Numbered from the stretch's first letter, positions 7,845 to 15,946 are shown. The stretch is 64,000 nt of DNA from [Clostridium] celerecrescens 18A (GCF_002797975.1 NZ_PGET01000001.1:1364001-1428000); one strand, 5' to 3'. Program-made: numbers and translations. Notes: generated by a model not told the origin, from the letters alone.

Positions 7845-8336
7845 ATGGCAAAAGCTGTAGATTTATCAACTGCCGGTATCCATGTCGGATATGGGATCGA
7901 AACAACAACTGGAACAAAGCCCACAACCTTTACTGATCTGCCGAATCCCAAAAGTATTCCTGACTTTAATCCAGAAGTAGGTAGCTATGATGTAACATCT
8001 TTGAATGATACTATCTGGAAACGTTATATTGATGGGCTGAAAGATCCGGGAGGAGCCCTTGCAATCACGTTTGGTATGTCACAAATGTTCCTGGATATGT
8101 GGGAAGCTCTTTGTGATGAGTATGATACGGCTAAAATATCAAATAAACGTATGTGGCTGGAATTTTATCACCCGAGACTAACAAAGGCTTTTTACTTTAC
8201 TTGCGTGCCAGCAAGATTAGGTTGGGCGGCTTCCGACGTTGACAATGCTTGGGATACCAGTATATCTGTTACACCAACCGGAGAAATCGGGTGGGATGAT
8301 CCTATTGTTCCAACTGAACCATCGGAAGAACCTTAA
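7845..8336 (+). CDS. Major tail (tube) protein
   Basis: 163 residues, with AAAGGAGG upstream. The N-terminus (STAGIHVGYGIETTTGTKP) and a beta-rich core with SISVTPTGEIGWDDPI are typical of siphophage tail-tube subunits, which polymerise along the tape measure. It ends in a short acidic tail (VPTEPSEEP). The tail-assembly chaperone and tape-measure genes that follow confirm the assignment. Confidence 0.85.
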   Translation: MAKAVDLSTAGIHVGYGIETTTGTKPTTFTDLPNPKSIPDFNPEVGSYDVTSLNDTIWKRYIDGLKDPGGALAITFGMSQMFLDMWEALCDEYDTAKISNKRMWLEFYHPRLTKAFYFTCVPARLGWAASDVDNAWDTSISVTPTGEIGWDDPIVPTEPSEEP

Positions 8337-8361
8337 TAAAAAGTATGGGAGGTATTAAAAT

Positions 8362-8859
8362 ATGAGGATTTTAACGATTGGCGGTAAGGACTATAATGTG
8401 GAATTTTCCTTTGAAGCTGCAGAGTATAAAGATTGTGTGGACAGTATATTCAAAGTTATTTCTGGCAGTTACATTATGAAGAATGGGCCAACTGATGAGA
8501 ATGAAAAGATATCTGTTGCAACGGCCATATTGAATGGTACATCTGATATGGTTTCAGACATTCCCAAAATCGCTGTTACGGCTCTTTATGCCGGCTTGCT
8601 GGAAAACAATCCGGTGGAAAACGAACAGGCAGCCAAAGCTCTATTTAAGCAGTTTGTCAAGGAGAAACCAGACGATGAGCGTGCTTCATTCTGGGGAATG
8701 TATGATTTTCTGAGAGACTGCATGGAAGAAGATGGTTTTTTCAAACTCACCGGAATGGACAAGGTAATTGCTCAGATGAGCGAAGCGGCGGAAGAACAGA
8801 AGTCCAAATCCGGGAAGATACCACAGGATCACAAAAGGAAATCAACTTCCACAAAATAA
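8362..8859 (+). CDS. Tail assembly chaperone, upstream frame (gpG-like)
   Basis: 165 residues between tail tube and tape measure. It starts MRILTIGGKDYNVEFSFEAA, as in many Gram-positive gpG homologues, which bind the tape measure and recruit tail-tube subunits. The downstream frame (8874-9218) is open well back into this gene's 3' end, so a -1 frameshift would yield a G-T fusion. The C-terminal tail in this frame (KSGKIPQDHKRKSTSTK) looks like the non-conserved end seen just after such slip sites. Confidence 0.75.
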   Translation: MRILTIGGKDYNVEFSFEAAEYKDCVDSIFKVISGSYIMKNGPTDENEKISVATAILNGTSDMVSDIPKIAVTALYAGLLENNPVENEQAAKALFKQFVKEKPDDERASFWGMYDFLRDCMEEDGFFKLTGMDKVIAQMSEAAEEQKSKSGKIPQDHKRKSTSTK

Positions 8860-8873
8860 TCTGGGAACAGTAT

Positions 8874-9218
8874 TTGCCAGAAGCATTAAATATGGGGGTT
8901 CCGTATGATTTATTCTGGCGGTTAAATCCTCGGAAGCTTCTGCCATTTGTAGAGGCATATCGAAGAAAGCAGCAACAACGTAGTGACGAAATGTGGCTCA
9001 TGGGCCAGTATGTTGCTTCAGCTTTGGACGCTACTGTATGTAATGCAATGCCATTTATTAAAAGAAAGTGGAGAGGTAAGTATTTTGAAGAACCAATACG
9101 TGTAACACCAAAGACAGAAGAGGAAAAGCGGTCAGAAAGTGAAAAAGCTTTACAAGGGTTCATCTTTGCTGCTGGAACAATGGAAAATGATATGAAACGT
9201 AAAAAGAAAGGCGAGTGA
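8874..9218 (+). CDS. Tail assembly chaperone, frameshift-expressed T domain
   Basis: In the -1 frame relative to 8362-8859. No ribosome site precedes the first possible start (TTG at 8874), and the same frame remains open upstream, reading ...INFHKIIWEQYLPEALN across the end of the G frame. That is how gpT is made in lambda-like phages, by slippage on the G message. A candidate slip stretch is CACAAAAGG at 8830-8838; the exact heptamer is uncertain. The domain is basic and ends in a Lys-rich tail. Confidence 0.65.
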   Translation: MPEALNMGVPYDLFWRLNPRKLLPFVEAYRRKQQQRSDEMWLMGQYVASALDATVCNAMPFIKRKWRGKYFEEPIRVTPKTEEEKRSESEKALQGFIFAAGTMENDMKRKKKGE

Positions 9219-9246
9219 TAGACGAAAATTCACTCGCCTTTTTTTG
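9208..9246 (+). terminator. Strong hairpin with T-run before the tape measure gene
   Basis: AAGGCGAGTGA (9208-9218) and TCACTCGCCTT (9230-9240) are perfect complements followed by seven T residues. It ends the chaperone gene inside an otherwise continuous late operon. Confidence 0.8.
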
Positions 9247-9269
9247 TATGTGCAAAGGGCGGTGAAACC

Positions 9270-12200
9270 ATGTCAGATGTTATTGATGATTTAAAAGTCC
9301 AAATAGACGCCAGTACAAATAGTGCTGATGCCAAAATTGATAAATTCATACAAAAGATGATGTCTCTGCAATCTGCCATATCCGGGATTGAAATGTCCGG
9401 TGCAAGTCAGGTGGCCTCTGGCATAAATCAGATTGCTTCATCTATCCAAAGCTTTAATGAACGGACTAAAACTGCGGATTTTTCCAGAATAACCGTAGGG
9501 CTTAATAAACTGTCGGCGGTTGACGTTCAGGGAGTAAGCAATACCGCTCACGCCATGGAAAGCTTTGCAAATAGTATAAATGGAATTGGTAATCTCAAAT
9601 TTGATACGGAAACTCTGAATAATATTGCAAATTCCATTTCAAAGCTGGGACGTGCTTCGGTTACGGAGGCAACACAGAATCTGGAATTTTTAAAAACCAG
9701 TATGGCAGATTTTGTTTCCGGAATGAACAATGTGGGAAGTCTGAATTTTAATCCGGATTCTCTATATAAACTGGTGTCCTCAATAAGTAGGTTGGGTGGT
9801 ATTAATGCCACACAGGCGGTAAAGAACCTTCCGCAGATTTCAACCTCCCTGCACAGTTTTGTTTCCAGTATGAATTCTGTTGGCGGTGTCACGTTTAATA
9901 TTGAGGGACTTAATTCTCTTGTGAACAATATTAGCCACCTTGGTGGGGCAAAAGCTACACAGGCCACAGCAAACCTTAAGCCAATAAAGGACCAGCTTTT
10001 AAGGTTTGTGAGTGGTCTGAACGGGATAGGTGCGCTCAATTTTGATACAAGTGGGTTGGAAAATCTCGTTTCTTCTATAACAAAGCTGGGTGGAAAATCT
10101 GCAAGCAATGCAATTCCTAATATTCAGAACCTTGGAATATCCTTAAGAAATCTGATGGCCACTCTGTCCAGTGCCCCACGGGTCAGCAATAATCTTATTC
10201 AAATAACAAATGCTCTGGCAAAATTGGCTTCCAGTGGTTCCAAAGTGTCAAGTGCCAGCGTTGCAATGAGTAATGGTTTGAAATCGTACACAGGTCGGAC
10301 GGGAAAAGCCATGTTAGGAATAAAGGGGCTTGCAGCGTCTATTGGAATGTTCTACGCCAGATGGTGGGCGGTAATTCGTGGAATGAAAGGTCTATGGAAA
10401 GCAACGGAAGCTTCTATGGACTATATTGAGACATTGAATTATTTTGACGCCGCCTGGGGGCAAGTAGCAGATGCCGGGGTAAAAAACTGGGAGAAGTCTG
10501 GCTATGAATCAGCAGAAGCCTATGCCAAATCATTCAGCAAACGTGCACAGGAATTAACGGGGAAAATGTCCGGCTTCATGGCAGATGAGAATGGGAATTT
10601 AAAATCTACCGGTGCGGTTAGTCTTGGTATTGATCCAGAAAGGCTTATGAATTATCAGGCTACTTTTGGTCAGATGGCTTCCTCTATGGGAGTAGCCTCT
10701 GAAACGGCCCTGCAGCTATCTAACGCTTTAACTATGATAGGTGCAGATCTTGCTTCCGTAAAGAACTTGAATTTCAAAGATGTATGGGAGGATATGGCTT
10801 CCGGCATGGTCGGCATGAGTCGGACTCTAGATAAATACGGCGTAAATATCCGCAATGTAAATTTGCAAGAAAAATTAAGTGAACTTGGTATTATGGCAAA
10901 GGTTTCGGCTCTAAATCAGCAGGACAAGGCCTTATTACGTGCCATTATCTTATTGGATTCCACTCGGTACGCCTGGGGAGATTTGGCTAGCACTTTAGAC
11001 GCGCCTTCAAACCAGTTACGACTTCTACAATCAAATTTTGCGAACCTTGCAAGGACGATAGGGAATTTATTTCTGCCTATTGTTGCCAAGGTTCTTCCTT
11101 ATATTAATGCTCTGGTAATAGCATTACAGCGGTTATTCTCATGGGTCGGCGGACTTTTGGGTATTAAGGTAGGGGATTTCAGCTCTTCTATTGGTTCTGC
11201 CGCCACAGACTTTGGAGATATGGAAGATGCAGCAGATGGGATTGCAGATAGCACAGGAGATGCAGCGAAAAATACTAAAAAGATGGCAGACAATTTACAA
11301 GGTTTTGATAAATTAAATGTCGTAAGCTCAAAAGATTCTTCTGGTGGTAAAGGTGGTAGTGGCGGCGTCGATGGAGGTTTATTAGATGAAGCTTTTTTGA
11401 ACTCTTTGTCCGAATATCAGAAAGTTTGGGAAGCTGCATTTGCAAATGTGGAAAATAGTGCACAGGCAATGGCTGATAAAATTGTAAATGCATTTAAGGT
11501 CGGTGATTATTACGGTATAGGAAAATACATAGGAGATGGCTTAACAGGGGCTTTAGAAAGTATAAGCTGGTCTGCAGTTTATTCTATTGCGGGTGGATTC
11601 GGTACGGGATTGGCAGAATTTTTAAATAGCCTTATTTCGCCTGAATTGTTTGGGGCAGTAGGTAAGACGATTGCAGGGGCTTTAAATACTGCTCTGTATA
11701 CCGCGCTTGCTTTTGGCATAGCTTTTGACTGGACGAATCTGGGATATTCTAGTGCCAATGGAATTAACAATTTTTTCAATACATTTGACTTTGCTTCTGC
11801 CGGAGCGGCGGTTAACGTCTGGGCTAAAGGTCTGTTAGACGCATTAATAGAGGCACTGGATAATATAAACTGGTCTCTAATAGGAACTAAAATTGGAACA
11901 TTCCTTGAATCTATAGATTTCATTGAAATAGGTGGAAAAGTAGGGGAAGCAATATGGAAAGCCATAAATGCAGGTATAGAGCTTTGGGGGAGTTCTTTTA
12001 AGACAGCACCTGTTGAAACGACAATGCTTACAGCATTTGGTCTGCTGAAATTCACAGGACTTGGAAAGTTGTTGTCTGGGAAAATAATGCGATCACTGGC
12101 TAAAGGATTGTCTTTCTCTGGAATTGGAACATTACTAGTAAAAGCATTTCCTAGAAGCACTATTATAACCACGATAACTACAACTATGGCTCAAACTGGT

Positions 12201-13637
12201 GCTTCTTTACCATCAGTATTGTTTGGTGTGATATGGGTACCTATACAGACTTTTTTCACTACAACATTACCTGGATTAATAGGTGGAGCAATAAGTGGTT
12301 TAGGTGCAAGCATTGCCGGTGGAATAGCAGCATTGGCCGCAGCTCTTGGAATAAGCGTAACTGCCGCAGCTGCACTTGTGGTAGGTGTAGTTGTTGCAGC
12401 TATAGCCACAGTAGTATATGCTTTTACACATTGGGATGAAATTAAAGAATTTTGGACAAAGAAAGTTCCTGAATGGTGGAACACTTCCGTGTTGCCTTTT
12501 TTTGAATCTATTCCAGATAAACTCTCTGCAGTGTGGGATAAGGTAAAGTCTACAGCTACTTCTTCATGGGATAAATTGATTCAATATCTGACTGGCATAC
12601 CGGGGAAAATAGGAAATATTGTTACAGACATCGCTGATTGGTTTAATGAATTACCTGGGAAGATTGGATATGCTTTAGGGTATGCTCTGGGAACCATTAC
12701 AAAATGGGGCTTAGAAGTAGCAGAATATATGGCTAAGAAAATCCCCGAAATAATAGCTTCTGTGGTAAAATGGTTTTCTGAAATGCCTGGGAAGATATAT
12801 ACTGGAATTTCTACCTTTATAACAAATGTTGCAACCTGGGGAACAGAAATTTACAATGCATTTAACCAAAAAGTATCTGAAATAATTGTCGGCACTGTGA
12901 AATGGTTCTCTGAAATGCCCGGGAAGATATACGATACAATAATAAAAATCAAAGAGAAAATATCAACATGGGCCACGAATACCGTATCATTTTTTAAAAC
13001 AGAGGTTCCTACTATTGTAGATAAGGTGATAGAATTCTTTGGAGAATTACCGAAGAAAATGGTTACTATAGGCGAAAATGTCATTAAAGGTCTATGGGAA
13101 GGTATTACGAATTTGACGGACTGGCTGGGAACTGGTATCGCCTCTTTTACTAAAGGCGTAATTGATGGGTTTAAAAAAGGCTTTGATGAACATTCTCCCT
13201 CGAAAAAAGCGTTCCAGATTGGTGATTATTTTACCATCGGAATGATGAATGGTATTGAGGATAAATTTGGTGTAATTTATTCTAAAGTAGATTCTTTTGC
13301 TGACAAACTAACAGATTATAATATTTCTCTGCCATCAATAGATACCAACGTACAAGTCAGCAGGGAATTCTTTGATATGGTAGATACAAAAGCCTCTGTT
13401 TCCTACGATACACCTTCTTATGATTTTAAGGCCGGCATATCCGCAGAATTGCATGCAGCGTTATCTGGAATTATTGATTATGAGAAGATGGCAAAGACTA
13501 TGGCACCGATTGTAGCTGATGCGTTAGAGCATGCAGATATAAAAGCAAAGATTGGTCAGCAAGAAGTTTGGAAAAGTACAAAAGATAGTTGGAATCAGGA
13601 TTATAGAAAGTTAAAAAAAGCACCAGTACCAATTTGA
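9270..13637 (+). CDS. Tape measure protein
   Basis: 1455 residues, the longest gene in the window, as expected for the protein that sets tail length and enters the cell envelope during DNA ejection. Residues about 70-300 contain about five copies of a roughly 48-residue repeat (versions of L-x-N-x-x-x-x-I-x-x-L-G-G and FVSGMN-x-x-G). A central region has transmembrane-like Ala/Gly/Val segments (about 1000-1060). The C-terminal third repeats KWFSEMPGKIY-type motifs. Ribosome site GGGCGGTG upstream. It is complete and ends at a terminator, but no distal tail gene follows. Confidence 0.93.
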   Translation: MSDVIDDLKVQIDASTNSADAKIDKFIQKMMSLQSAISGIEMSGASQVASGINQIASSIQSFNERTKTADFSRITVGLNKLSAVDVQGVSNTAHAMESFANSINGIGNLKFDTETLNNIANSISKLGRASVTEATQNLEFLKTSMADFVSGMNNVGSLNFNPDSLYKLVSSISRLGGINATQAVKNLPQISTSLHSFVSSMNSVGGVTFNIEGLNSLVNNISHLGGAKATQATANLKPIKDQLLRFVSGLNGIGALNFDTSGLENLVSSITKLGGKSASNAIPNIQNLGISLRNLMATLSSAPRVSNNLIQITNALAKLASSGSKVSSASVAMSNGLKSYTGRTGKAMLGIKGLAASIGMFYARWWAVIRGMKGLWKATEASMDYIETLNYFDAAWGQVADAGVKNWEKSGYESAEAYAKSFSKRAQELTGKMSGFMADENGNLKSTGAVSLGIDPERLMNYQATFGQMASSMGVASETALQLSNALTMIGADLASVKNLNFKDVWEDMASGMVGMSRTLDKYGVNIRNVNLQEKLSELGIMAKVSALNQQDKALLRAIILLDSTRYAWGDLASTLDAPSNQLRLLQSNFANLARTIGNLFLPIVAKVLPYINALVIALQRLFSWVGGLLGIKVGDFSSSIGSAATDFGDMEDAADGIADSTGDAAKNTKKMADNLQGFDKLNVVSSKDSSGGKGGSGGVDGGLLDEAFLNSLSEYQKVWEAAFANVENSAQAMADKIVNAFKVGDYYGIGKYIGDGLTGALESISWSAVYSIAGGFGTGLAEFLNSLISPELFGAVGKTIAGALNTALYTALAFGIAFDWTNLGYSSANGINNFFNTFDFASAGAAVNVWAKGLLDALIEALDNINWSLIGTKIGTFLESIDFIEIGGKVGEAIWKAINAGIELWGSSFKTAPVETTMLTAFGLLKFTGLGKLLSGKIMRSLAKGLSFSGIGTLLVKAFPRSTIITTITTTMAQTGASLPSVLFGVIWVPIQTFFTTTLPGLIGGAISGLGASIAGGIAALAAALGISVTAAAALVVGVVVAAIATVVYAFTHWDEIKEFWTKKVPEWWNTSVLPFFESIPDKLSAVWDKVKSTATSSWDKLIQYLTGIPGKIGNIVTDIADWFNELPGKIGYALGYALGTITKWGLEVAEYMAKKIPEIIASVVKWFSEMPGKIYTGISTFITNVATWGTEIYNAFNQKVSEIIVGTVKWFSEMPGKIYDTIIKIKEKISTWATNTVSFFKTEVPTIVDKVIEFFGELPKKMVTIGENVIKGLWEGITNLTDWLGTGIASFTKGVIDGFKKGFDEHSPSKKAFQIGDYFTIGMMNGIEDKFGVIYSKVDSFADKLTDYNISLPSIDTNVQVSREFFDMVDTKASVSYDTPSYDFKAGISAELHAALSGIIDYEKMAKTMAPIVADALEHADIKAKIGQQEVWKSTKDSWNQDYRKLKKAPVPI

Positions 13638-13641
13638 TTTA

Positions 13642-13685
13642 AGGGCCATAGACTCTTCCAATGTGGATAGCCTATGGCCTTTTTT
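13642..13685 (+). terminator. Terminator after the tape measure gene
   Basis: GGCCATAG (13644-13651) pairs with CTATGGCC (13672-13679), followed by a T-run. This ends the remaining structural operon. Confidence 0.85.
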
Positions 13686-13695
13686 GTTTTATTAT

Positions 13696-13710
13696 TAAAA
13701 TAGCAATTTA
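13696..13710. repeat. Left inverted repeat of the tail-fibre cassette segment
   Basis: TAAAATAGCAATTTA, the exact reverse complement of 14180-14194 and of 880-894. In the rightward frame the last twelve bases encode Asn-Ser-Asn-Leu, the first residues of the forward cassette. This is the arrangement of a recombination crossover site placed within a coding sequence. Confidence 0.7.
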
Positions 13711-13980
13711 ACCGCTTTAGGCGATAACCTTGGTGGCAAGAAAACCATTTCCGGGGTCACTGAGGTAACCCTTGATGCCAATGGATACGGCCTAGTTAAT
13801 TTTGGCTATGTGTTTGCCAACACCTACACTAATGTTATTATTAGTAACAATACGGGGTTGTATTTCCAGTACGAAATCTACCCTGGAGGTTTTGGCGTGT
13901 GGGTATTTGATGCAAATGGAACAAAGCTAATTAATACGAAAATCTGGGTCACATGGATAGCTCATGGGACGGCAAAATGA
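13699..13980 (+). pseudogene. C-terminal tail-fibre cassette (forward)
   Basis: An open frame without a start codon, bounded upstream by an in-frame TAA in the repeat. It encodes 93 residues beginning NSNLTALGDNLGGKK and ending WVTWIAHGTAK. The Gly/Asn/Thr-rich beta pattern (TISGVTEVTLDANGYGLVNF) is that of the receptor-binding tip of phage tail fibres. No constant N-terminal fibre gene is attached, so the cassette is silent here. With the reverse cassette it forms a convergent pair inside a 15-bp inverted repeat, as in shufflon-type fibre switching. Confidence 0.65.
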
Positions 13981-14008
13981 TCATTTAATATTTTTTGACA
14001 AGTGATTC

Positions 14009-14191
14009 TTAAACCAATTTGAAGGCTCCCACATAAATGTCATCTATAAATAATTGAAGTACTCCTGCATCATCCCATCTAATAGATGCCCTGGAGGTTA
14101 TTCGATAATTGAGAGCATTTGTTGTATTATTCAATACAGTATTCGTGTTTTCCAATGCACTAGCATTTGCTTTTAATGCTAAATTGCTATT
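14009..14191 (-). pseudogene. C-terminal tail-fibre cassette (reverse, alternative end)
   Basis: On the minus strand the frame reads NSNLALKANASALENTNT... and ends DDIYVGAFKLV, 60 residues. It begins with the same four codons as the forward cassette, inside the right-hand copy of the inverted repeat. An N-terminal helical, coiled-coil-like stretch leads to a small beta domain (RASIRWDDAGVLQLFIDD), a usual fibre-tip layout. No start codon or ribosome site is present. It would be expressed only if inversion joined it to a fibre N-terminus. Confidence 0.6.
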
Positions 14192-14194
14192 TTA
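14180..14194. repeat. Right inverted repeat of the tail-fibre cassette segment
   Basis: TAAATTGCTATTTTA, the perfect inverted copy of 13696-13710. The two enclose a 499-bp segment carrying one cassette end on each strand. Confidence 0.7.
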
Positions 14195-14268
14195 TCTACA
14201 TTGTTAAAAAAAGAAAACGAAATTAAAATATATTGATTTAAAGTAAATAGTAACACACTATACAACAA

Positions 14269-14306
14269 AACAGAGAAACGCACTGTATTTAAGCCATTTC
14301 TCTGTT
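14269..14306. other. Inverted repeat to the right of the cassette segment
   Basis: AACAGAGAAA (14269-14278) and TTTCTCTGTT (14297-14306) are perfect complements around an 18-base loop. There is no adjacent T-run on the plus strand. It may be a weak terminator or a leftover of the prophage end. Confidence 0.4.
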
Positions 14307-14333
14307 ATGTGAAAAAACTGTGAATGAATGGTG

Positions 14334-14530
14334 TTAGCTTTTTATAAACGATTGTAGACGATTTTTACAACTATAACCGATTATAAATGAATATTCTGTT
14401 GTAGTGTCTGTCGAAGATTCTGCAGTTATCAACGTTTCGTCTTTCCCAGAGGTTGTTTTACCTCTACAAGCGGATACGCTGATGATATAGCACATAATGC
14501 TGCTACAAATAACTTATTTTTCATATTCAT
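14334..14530 (-). pseudogene. Frameshifted small lipoprotein
   Basis: From ATG at 14530 the frame gives MNMKNKLFVAALCAISSA, a signal peptide. One base out of frame the sequence continues VSACRGKTTSGKDETLIT and then a Thr/Ser/Glu-rich stretch to a stop at 14334-14336. VSAC is a lipobox, so a single-base indel has split a short lipoprotein gene of a type common in Lachnospiraceae. No function is recognised beyond surface anchoring. Confidence 0.55.
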
Positions 14531-14579
14531 TCCCCATTTCTTTTTGCAGCGCCTGGGGCCGGAGGGAGAAAGGGGAACT

Positions 14580-14753
14580 ATGGGAGAGGTACAAAATAGC
14601 TGCGAACATTGCAAGACACTGATTGAGTATATTGGTGATATTGATGAAAACAGGGATCAATTAAATTATTGCCCGGTATGCGGTAGAAAAATTAATGAAG
14701 AGCTTCCTGAATGGAAGCAGCACTTAGAAAATCGTTTTGCAAAGGTAATTTAG
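14580..14753 (+). CDS. Small zinc-ribbon protein (57 aa)
   Basis: ATG at 14580 behind AAAGGGGA. A frame from 14544 has no ribosome site and is rejected. The protein has C-E-H-C and C-P-V-C-G knuckles about 25 residues apart, a two-knuckle zinc ribbon, and an acidic linker. Similar small proteins are frequent in clostridial prophages and accessory regions. No enzymatic domain; role unknown, possibly nucleic-acid or protein binding. Confidence 0.6.
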   Translation: MGEVQNSCEHCKTLIEYIGDIDENRDQLNYCPVCGRKINEELPEWKQHLENRFAKVI

Positions 14754-14768
14754 GATTTTTCTTTCTAT

Positions 14769-14906
14769 TTAAAATGCTATTGCTAAAATAATAGCCAAGG
14801 TACAATAAAGTACTACTCCATCAATATTCTTATTTCTCCAGCACCACAATGCCATTATCAAATCAAAAAACGTTACAATCACACGTGAAACAACAATAAT
14901 AGTCAT
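14769..14906 (-). CDS. Tiny membrane protein (45 aa)
   Basis: Minus strand, ATG at 14906, with a perfect AGGAGG on that strand nine bases upstream. The peptide starts MTIIVVSRVIVTFFDLIMAL, then WCWRNKNIDG, then a second hydrophobic stretch: two membrane segments joined by a short basic turn. The ribosome site and clear topology argue that it is real. Its last codons run through a sequence that partly resembles the fibre inversion repeat. Function unknown. Confidence 0.6.
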   Translation of the reverse strand: MTIIVVSRVIVTFFDLIMALWCWRNKNIDGVVLYCTLAIILAIAF

Positions 14907-15184
14907 TATATATACCTCCTGTTATACTTCCTTCATTCTCCTGAAAGCAAGTATGAAAAATACAATTCTATTTTCTAAGGCAATAATACCAGATACATAA
15001 ATAAAAGAATGATTAGTTTGATAAACAGTAGTTTTTTTGTTATGAACTACAGTAAGTCAGGACTGATAAGCAAGAAAGGAAAAGTAATAAACATGGGAAA
15101 GCTGAAAATGTTATCTGGTGAACTTTAAGAAATAGTCTTTCAACATTGGAAACTTATGAATTAAACTGATATTTGTATATTCTT

Positions 15185-15310
15185 AACCATTCAATATCCA
15201 TGTGAGTATAAATTCTATCTATTAAATCTTTTTATGGAATGTCCCATATTTTTTTCTGGCCTAATCATCAATACCATATTCTTTTGCGAACATTATCATC
15301 CTTTTTAAAA
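15185..15310 (-). pseudogene. Degenerate gene tail, copy 1 of a duplicated remnant
   Basis: The stretch is clearly related to 17709-17830 (shared blocks CATGTGAGT, TATGGAATGTCCCATAT and ATCAATACCATATTCTT). On the minus strand it reads ...KEYGIDD followed by a stop. The intact-like form in copy 2 ends EEYGIDNTPENNIWDIP. Both appear to be decayed 3' ends of the same gene family. Nothing else is visible in 14907-15337. Confidence 0.45.
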
Positions 15311-15337
15311 AAGAGTATAAAAATAGCACTAAACCGG

Positions 15338-15366
15338 TTTAAAGTTTAGTGCCAGAATGGTATAAT
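15338..15366 (+). promoter_or_regulatory. Promoter for a short transcript
   Basis: TTTAAA (15338-15343), a 17-base spacer and TATAAT (15361-15366). No ORF follows before the terminator at 15416-15447. Confidence 0.6.
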
Positions 15367-15372
15367 ATCTTT

Positions 15373-15447
15373 GCAATAGAGGTGTATCGGTACAGCCGGT
15401 ATAATTTATGTGAAGCCGTTCGGTGTTGGCAGCATCGGGCGGTTTTT
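15373..15447 (+). ncRNA. Candidate small RNA (about 75 nt)
   Basis: A consensus-like promoter is followed, about 45 bases after the expected start site, by a ten-base-pair stem (CCGTTCGGTG with CATCGGGCGG, including G-U pairs) and five T residues. The intervening sequence has no start codon with a ribosome site. It is therefore either an independent small RNA or the leader remnant of a lost gene. It runs toward the convergent PH-domain gene, whose stop is 13 bp beyond. Confidence 0.45.
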
Positions 15448-15459
15448 ACTGTTTATGAA

Positions 15460-15837
15460 CTATAAAGTATAAGAAGCTATAAGTTGACCAATTCGCTCTA
15501 TATCACATGTACCTGTAAATTCGAATTTGACTTTACCTGCACCGCTGAAATATACTTCTAATTCACTATCTAAGTCGAATACTCCAGAAGTCTCAACGGA
15601 GAACACTTGTATTTTTGAGTATGGCATTGATGTAAAGTCTTTCTTTGTTCCAGTCATTCCTTGAACATTTACGGAAATAATACGCTTATTTGTAAAAACA
15701 ACGTAATCGCGAATGCCTTTGTAGCATCCTATGGTCTCTTCGCCAGAGATAAAAAGTTTGGTAACTCCATCTGCAATGGAATTATCTACCTTTTTCAGTT
15801 TTACAAAAGAACCATTTTTAAAATCAATCATACTCAT
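15460..15837 (-). CDS. Bacterial PH-domain protein
   Basis: 125 residues. The sequence LFISGEETIGCYKGIRDYVVFTNKRIISVN followed by SMPYSKIQVFSVETSG is the hallmark of the bPH_1 family (strand pair, then the F-T-N-K-R-I motif), and the protein ends in a short helix. These domains are cytosolic or membrane-associated and often of unknown ligand. A possible LexA-type box lies about 100 bp upstream (15935-15946). Monocistronic. Confidence 0.8.
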   Translation of the reverse strand: MSMIDFKNGSFVKLKKVDNSIADGVTKLFISGEETIGCYKGIRDYVVFTNKRIISVNVQGMTGTKKDFTSMPYSKIQVFSVETSGVFDLDSELEVYFSGAGKVKFEFTGTCDIERIGQLIASYTL

Positions 15838-15934
15838 TCCCTCTATTTCTTTAGATTTTTATTATAAAGCCAAAGGCTATTCTAATTCTTAAATTATTTA
15901 AATAAGCATTTTGAATCTTCTTCTGAAAACTTTA

Positions 15935-15946
15935 GAACACACGTTC
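15935..15946. promoter_or_regulatory. Candidate LexA (SOS) box
   Basis: GAACACACGTTC is a perfect match to the Gram-positive SOS box GAAC-N4-GTTC. It lies between the PH-domain gene (minus) and msrA (plus). Promoter hexamers around it are weak, so the regulated gene is not clear. Confidence 0.45.

Noticed and set aside
9548..12484. Several long minus-strand frames opposite the tape measure (9548-10108, 11579-12172, 12191-12484)
   Set aside because: Shadows of the biased, repetitive codon use of the tape measure gene; no ribosome sites.
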